Of a stretch of DNA of 64,000 bases, positions 60,353-64,000 are shown piece by piece (position 1 is the first letter of the stretch; every line of letters begins with the position of its first letter). Below the pieces are notes generated by a model. The model did no database searches. It saw only the letters and a list, made by a program, of their open reading frames with translations, and was not told the DNA's origin. Source of the stretch: Cribrihabitans_A neustonicus. Its GTDB lineage: Bacteria > Pseudomonadota > Alphaproteobacteria > Rhodobacterales > Rhodobacteraceae. The stretch is taken from contig NZ_JBMERQ010000002.1 in NCBI RefSeq assembly GCF_048820895.1, forward strand, positions 682,001 through 746,000, given 5' to 3'. The position numbers were made by a program, and so were the translations under genes.

Positions 60353-61462
60353 TCAGGCCCCCTTCGCGCCGGACCCGCCGAACAGGATCACGTTGCGCCG
60401 CGCCGCGCCGGTCTTGGTGTCGGCGATCGCCTCGTTGATCTGCTCCAAAGACCAGCGGCCGGAGATCAGTTCGTCCAGCTTCAGCCGCCCCTGCTGGTAG
60501 AGGTCGACCATCCAGGGTATGTCGCGCTGGATCACCACGTCACCCATCTTGGAGCCGATCAGCCCCTGGCCCACGGCCGCCAGCACCACCGGCTCATAGC
60601 TGGCCTTGGCGCCGGAATGCGGCATGCCGATCATCACGGCGCGGCCGCCGCGGGCGAGGTAGCGCGGCGCCTGCTCATAGGCCGGGATGGCGCCGACGGT
60701 CACCAGCACCGCATCCGCGCCGCGGCCGCCAAGCGCCTGCTGCGCCGCCTTCCAGGGTTTGTCCTCCGAGGCCAGCACGCCATGGGTGGCGCCGAACTCG
60801 CGCGCGGCTTCCAGCTTTTCCGCGCTCATGTCGACCGCGACGATGCGGCGGGCTCCGGCAATGCGGGCGCCCTGAATCGCGTTGAGCCCGACGCCGCCCG
60901 CGCCGATCACCACCACGTCCTGCCCGGGGCGCACCCCGGCAGCGTTGACCGCGGCGCCGACGCCGGTGATCACCCCGCAGGAGATCAGCGCAGCGGCGTC
61001 CTTGGGGATATCGGCAGCGATCTTCACGATCTGGCGCTGGTCCACCACCACCTTCTCGGCAAAGGCGCCGCAGGCCATGGCCTGCTCCAGCGCGCCGCCG
61101 TCCGCGGTCTGCAAGGGGCCGTTCACCCCGTCGTAGGGCGTCTCGCAGATCACCGGGCGGCCGGACGCGCAGGAGGGGCAGCTGCCGCAGCTGCGGATCA
61201 GGGTGACCACGACGCTGTCGCCCTCGGAGAAGCCATGGACGTTTGCGCCAAGGCCGGTGATAACACCCGCGGCCTCGTGCCCGTAGACGGCTGGCAGATG
61301 CCCGCCCCAGGCACCCTCGGCATAGGAAATGTCGCTGTGGCAGATCGCCACCGCGTCCAGCGTCACTTCGACCTCGCCGGGCCCGGGCGGGGCCAGCAAT
61401 ACCTCTTCGATTTCCAGCGGAGCGCCGAACGCGCGGCAGACGGCGGCTTTGATGGTCTGCAT
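60353..61462 (-). CDS. Zinc-dependent alcohol dehydrogenase (class III-like MDR)
   Basis: This 369-residue medium-chain dehydrogenase has catalytic zinc ligands in AICHSD (C41) and GHEAAGV (H62-E63). The four structural-zinc cysteines lie in CGSCPSCASGRPVIC. The Rossmann motif is VVVIGAGGVGLNAIQGARIAGA, followed by VDMSAEKL. ATG 61462 follows GGGAGGTGTTC; a frame extends to 61513 without support. First gene of the operon with the hypothetical protein and dehydratase. The alcohol or sugar substrate is unknown. Confidence 0.9.
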   Translation of the reverse strand: MQTIKAAVCRAFGAPLEIEEVLLAPPGPGEVEVTLDAVAICHSDISYAEGAWGGHLPAVYGHEAAGVITGLGANVHGFSEGDSVVVTLIRSCGSCPSCASGRPVICETPYDGVNGPLQTADGGALEQAMACGAFAEKVVVDQRQIVKIAADIPKDAAALISCGVITGVGAAVNAAGVRPGQDVVVIGAGGVGLNAIQGARIAGARRIVAVDMSAEKLEAAREFGATHGVLASEDKPWKAAQQALGGRGADAVLVTVGAIPAYEQAPRYLARGGRAVMIGMPHSGAKASYEPVVLAAVGQGLIGSKMGDVVIQRDIPWMVDLYQQGRLKLDELISGRWSLEQINEAIADTKTGAARRNVILFGGSGAKGA

Positions 61463-61583
61463 GAACACCTCCCTGTTTGGCGGCAGGGTGGCGCGGCGGG
61501 CGCGCGGCTGCAAGCAGGAAACCGGCGCATCTGCGGCGCTTTCCTGCGTTTATGCGGTGACTGCGCCAGGGCAGCCCCGGGGC

Positions 61584-62927
61584 TCAGCCCCCGGCGGACT
61601 TGAGCACGCGCGCCTTTGCCGCGAAGTCCTTGGCTTCCTGCGGCGCGAGGCCAAGCTGGCGGGCCGGGTCGAACAGCGCCTCGGTATCAAGACCAGGATG
61701 CGCCGCCTGCGCCAGCTCTTTCAGGGATGCGCCGGTTGCGGCGGCCTCCTGGCAGAGGCGCTTGACCTCGGCCTGCGCCTCCGGCCTTGGCATGGCGGCG
61801 GCGAGCGCGAAGCTCAGCGCCTCGGCATGGATCAGGCCCTGATGCCCGTCCAGTGCGGCGGCCATCGCCTCGGGGCGCGGTTGCAGGTCTTTGCAAAGCG
61901 CGGCCCCGGCGCGCGCGGCGGCAGCGGTGCCGAGCACGATCTGCGGCAGGCACAGCCACTCGGTGAACCAGGCGGCGCCGTCGCGCTGGTGCTGCTGCAT
62001 CGCCGCAGCCTGCAGGGTCGCCAGCAGCCCCGCCTCCTGCCGCGCCAGCGCCGTGAGCACGGCAGGCGCCACCGGGTTCTGCTTCTGCGGCATGGTGGAG
62101 GACGCCCCCGCCCCGCCCAGCGAAACCTCGGCAATTCCCGTCTGGGCCAGCGCGGTGCAATCTTCGCCCAGCTTGCCGAGCGCCAGCCCTGCGCGCACCA
62201 GCCAGTCCGCGATACGCAGGATGGGCGTGCGGTCGGTATGCCAGCTGCGGCCGGGATCGCCGAGGTTCAGCCCCTTCGCCAGCGCCGCGCGCAGCTCTGC
62301 CGCCTTCGGCCCCAGCGCGTTGCCGGTACCGGCAGCCCCAGAGAGCGACACCAGGAGGCAGGATTCACGCAGGGCAGGCAGCTCTTGGATCAGGGCCAGA
62401 AGCGGCGTCCCCCAGCCCGCCGCCACCGCCCCAAAGCTGGTGGGAGTGGCATGCTGGCCGTAGGTGCGCCCGGGCATCGGCAGGCTGGCGTGCAACTCTG
62501 CCAGCGCCCCCAGCGACCGCACGGCAGAGGAGAGGTCCGCCTCCACCAGCGCCAGCACCTGACGCAGCCGCAGCATCAGCGCGCTGTCCATGATGTCCTG
62601 CGAGGTGGCGCCCCAATGCACGTACTGCGCATGTTCCGGCGCGTTCATCTCGGCGCGCAGGGCGGCGACCAGCCCGGGCACCGGGACGCCGTTCTGCGCC
62701 GCGGGCGCCTTCAGCACGCCGGGGTCAATTGCGATCTCCATCACCGCCCGGCCAATCGCCGCGGCGCTCTCCCGCGGGATCACACCGGCGGCCCCCTGCG
62801 CCTTCGCCAGCGCGCCCTCGACCAGCAGCATGGCACGCAGCTCCGCCGCGTCCGAGAACAGCCGCCCCGCTTCGCCGCAATCAAAAAGCCCGCCATAGAG
62901 CTGGCTGTCGAAAAGTGATCCTGGCAT
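61584..62927 (-). CDS. pcaB: 3-carboxy-cis,cis-muconate cycloisomerase
   Basis: This 447-residue fumarase/aspartase-superfamily enzyme lactonises 3-carboxymuconate in the protocatechuate branch of the beta-ketoadipate pathway. SLGGAGASSTMPQKQNPV is the superfamily signature. HWGATSQDIMDSALMLRLR and MPGRTYGQHATPTSFGAVAAGW are PcaB-like. Its start shares one base with the stop of the upstream hydrolase (TGATG). PcaD lies further upstream, supporting the pathway call. Confidence 0.93.
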   Translation of the reverse strand: MPGSLFDSQLYGGLFDCGEAGRLFSDAAELRAMLLVEGALAKAQGAAGVIPRESAAAIGRAVMEIAIDPGVLKAPAAQNGVPVPGLVAALRAEMNAPEHAQYVHWGATSQDIMDSALMLRLRQVLALVEADLSSAVRSLGALAELHASLPMPGRTYGQHATPTSFGAVAAGWGTPLLALIQELPALRESCLLVSLSGAAGTGNALGPKAAELRAALAKGLNLGDPGRSWHTDRTPILRIADWLVRAGLALGKLGEDCTALAQTGIAEVSLGGAGASSTMPQKQNPVAPAVLTALARQEAGLLATLQAAAMQQHQRDGAAWFTEWLCLPQIVLGTAAAARAGAALCKDLQPRPEAMAAALDGHQGLIHAEALSFALAAAMPRPEAQAEVKRLCQEAAATGASLKELAQAAHPGLDTEALFDPARQLGLAPQEAKDFAAKARVLKSAGG

Positions 62928-63637
62928 CAGAGGTCCTTCACTATCTGTGTGATCAGTGCCGCCAGCCCCTCCGGGTCCGCGAAGAATGGCGAATGCGACG
63001 TGTTGAAATCATGCACCATCGCGGGCGGCAGCCCGGCCGCCATCTGGGCCTGGTATTCCGGCGGGATCACCCGGTCGCCGGTGCAGCGGATGTAGGCCTT
63101 GGGCACGCTTGCAGAATTTTTGCCAAGCGCGATGGGCGTGTCCTGAGGCCGGATCGGCTGCGGGCAGATATGCTCCAGCGCGTCGGCCACGGCCTCGGGC
63201 AGGCAGTCGTGGTAGAACAGTTCCGGCGCCGTCTCCGCCCGGAAGCTGTAGGCGGTTTCCGCCGCGTTCTTTACCGTCGCGCCGCCCAGGGTCTGCTGCG
63301 GGCCCGCCTTGCGCATACCGATCAGCGACATCCCGTCCTTCGGCACATAAGCGCAGAGGTAAATGAGCCCGCGCATCGCGCCCGGGTCCAGCTCGGCCGC
63401 GGCGGAGATCGGGAAGCCGCCCCAGGAATGGCCCAGCACGATGGTCCTCGGCGTCGAGGCCGCGCGCACGGCCTCGGCCGTTTCCGCGAGGGTGACGGAG
63501 GCCGGATCGCGCCCGTCGCCGTGGCCCGGCAGGTCGATGGCCCGCGCGCCGTGGCCGCGCGCCGCCAGCGCCGGGATCAACTCGCGCCAGCACCAAGCGC
63601 CGTGGCAGGAGCCGTGGATCAGAAGGAGGTCAGCCAA
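62927..63637 (-). CDS. Alpha/beta hydrolase (esterase-like)
   Basis: This 236-residue hydrolase has the oxyanion HGSCHGAW at residues 8-15, nucleophile S71 in GHSWGG, and the histidine in TSHSPFFADPEGL. The small compact form resembles methylesterase/hydroxynitrile-lyase-type hydrolases. The start is TTG 63637, 10 bases after AAGGAG, inside the last codons of pcaD, so the genes are coupled. Its role between pcaD and pcaB is unclear; it could open an ester or lactone feeding the pathway. Confidence 0.85.
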   Translation of the reverse strand: MADLLLIHGSCHGAWCWRELIPALAARGHGARAIDLPGHGDGRDPASVTLAETAEAVRAASTPRTIVLGHSWGGFPISAAAELDPGAMRGLIYLCAYVPKDGMSLIGMRKAGPQQTLGGATVKNAAETAYSFRAETAPELFYHDCLPEAVADALEHICPQPIRPQDTPIALGKNSASVPKAYIRCTGDRVIPPEYQAQMAAGLPPAMVHDFNTSHSPFFADPEGLAALITQIVKDL

Positions 63638-64000
63638 TGTGCCCGGTCTCCTTCAGGAACCGGGTGAGCCTTGCGGCAAATTCCTCCGGCTGCTCGACGC
63701 AAGGCAGATGGCCCGCGCGGCGTATCAGGTGGAACTGGCTGCCCGGGATCAGCTCGGCCGTCTCGCGCACCAGATCGGCGGGCGTTGCGCCATCCTCGCT
63801 GCCTGCGATGGCAAGGCAGGGCAGGCGCAAGCCGCTGGTCGGTGTGTAGAAATCGGTGCCCGCAATGGCGGCGCAGCAGCCGGCATAGCCCGCGGGCGGC
63901 TGCCGCAGCAGCATATTGCGCCACAAAGCAAGATCGGGCCGTTCCAGGAAGGCGCGGGAGAACCAGCGCTGCATCACCGCATCGGCCAGCGCCTCCATGC
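63630..64000 (-). CDS. pcaD: 3-oxoadipate enol-lactonase, C-terminal part
   Basis: The frame is open past the right edge, giving about 123 residues of the C-terminal half of an alpha/beta hydrolase. MQRWFSRAFLERPDLALWR and YAGCCAAIAGTDFY, then LPCLAIAGSEDGATP and IRRAGHLPCVEQPEEF (acid and catalytic histidine) fit PcaD closely. The nucleophile lies outside the window. It precedes the hydrolase and pcaB on the same strand, as expected for a pca operon. Confidence 0.85.
   Translation of the reverse strand, partial: MEALADAVMQRWFSRAFLERPDLALWRNMLLRQPPAGYAGCCAAIAGTDFYTPTSGLRLPCLAIAGSEDGATPADLVRETAELIPGSQFHLIRRAGHLPCVEQPEEFAARLTRFLKETGHIG

Noticed and set aside
58610..61603. A 997-codon open frame on the plus strand opposite the dehydratase and alcohol dehydrogenase genes
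   Set aside because: It is rich in His, Arg, Gln and Val with no domain, and the opposite strand holds well-conserved enzymes. High-GC codon bias keeps this antisense frame open.

Overview
The window is high-GC DNA with densely packed genes, frequent 1-4 base ATGA/TGATG overlaps, short intergenic gaps and no recognisable mobile element, CRISPR array, rRNA or tRNA. The gene content points to an alphaproteobacterium of the Rhodobacteraceae (roseobacter group). This includes a TauR-type box in front of taurine:pyruvate aminotransferase, a zwf-edd-eda Entner-Doudoroff set, nadABC, tupBCA, a C-P lyase operon with a DUF1045 gene, and fused indolepyruvate ferredoxin oxidoreductase. The genus is an inference; nothing in the window fixes it.

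Layout, left to right. 1-2.5 kb: a flavin-dependent halogenase cut by the left edge and a GNAT acetyltransferase. 2.6-6.4 kb: taurine:pyruvate aminotransferase (tpa) with a terminator and an upstream TauR-like box, divergent from a coupled beta-keto-acid cleavage enzyme / class III aminotransferase pair. 6.4-12.2 kb: a methyltransferase, a FrnE-like DsbA protein, then zwf-edd-eda. 12.5-17.5 kb: a family III CoA transferase, then a four-gene surface-glycan modification block (GtrB-like, GtrA-like, methyltransferase, GtrII-like). 17.5-23.5 kb: nadA-nadB-nadC, divergent from the tungstate importer tupBCA with a hairpin leader. 23.7-31.6 kb: phosphonate C-P lyase genes, phnF divergent from phnGHIJKLN, with DUF1045 antiparallel and phnM on its own. 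31.6-38.1 kb: a tight seven-gene operon of four glycosyltransferases, a histidine phosphatase, a polysaccharide deacetylase and a methyltransferase.

38.5-40.9 kb: a large MscS-type channel. 41.2-49.4 kb: a peptide-type ABC importer operon ending in an atypical CoA transferase, with a divergent TetR regulator. 49.9-53.9 kb: fused indolepyruvate ferredoxin oxidoreductase and a divergent Lrp/AsnC regulator. 54.0-57.7 kb: a DUF3307 membrane protein and a 1016-residue ABC-exporter-like protein whose ATPase motifs are all degenerate and which carries a cyclic-nucleotide-binding domain. 57.7-61.5 kb: sugar-acid type catabolism (FAH-family hydrolase, enolase-superfamily dehydratase, small hypothetical protein, zinc alcohol dehydrogenase). 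61.6-64 kb: protocatechuate-branch genes pcaB, an alpha/beta hydrolase and the 3' part of pcaD.

Functionally the region is mostly catabolic and nutrient-acquisition: C2 sulfonate nitrogen, phosphonate phosphorus, peptides, aromatic and sugar acids, plus central glucose oxidation and NAD synthesis. The least explained parts are the seven-gene glycan operon, the degenerate ABC/cNMP protein, the cleavage-enzyme/aminotransferase pair and the domain-shuffled CoA transferase. A dispersed intergenic repeat of about 170 bp occurs three times, and several GC-rich hairpin elements mark gene ends.
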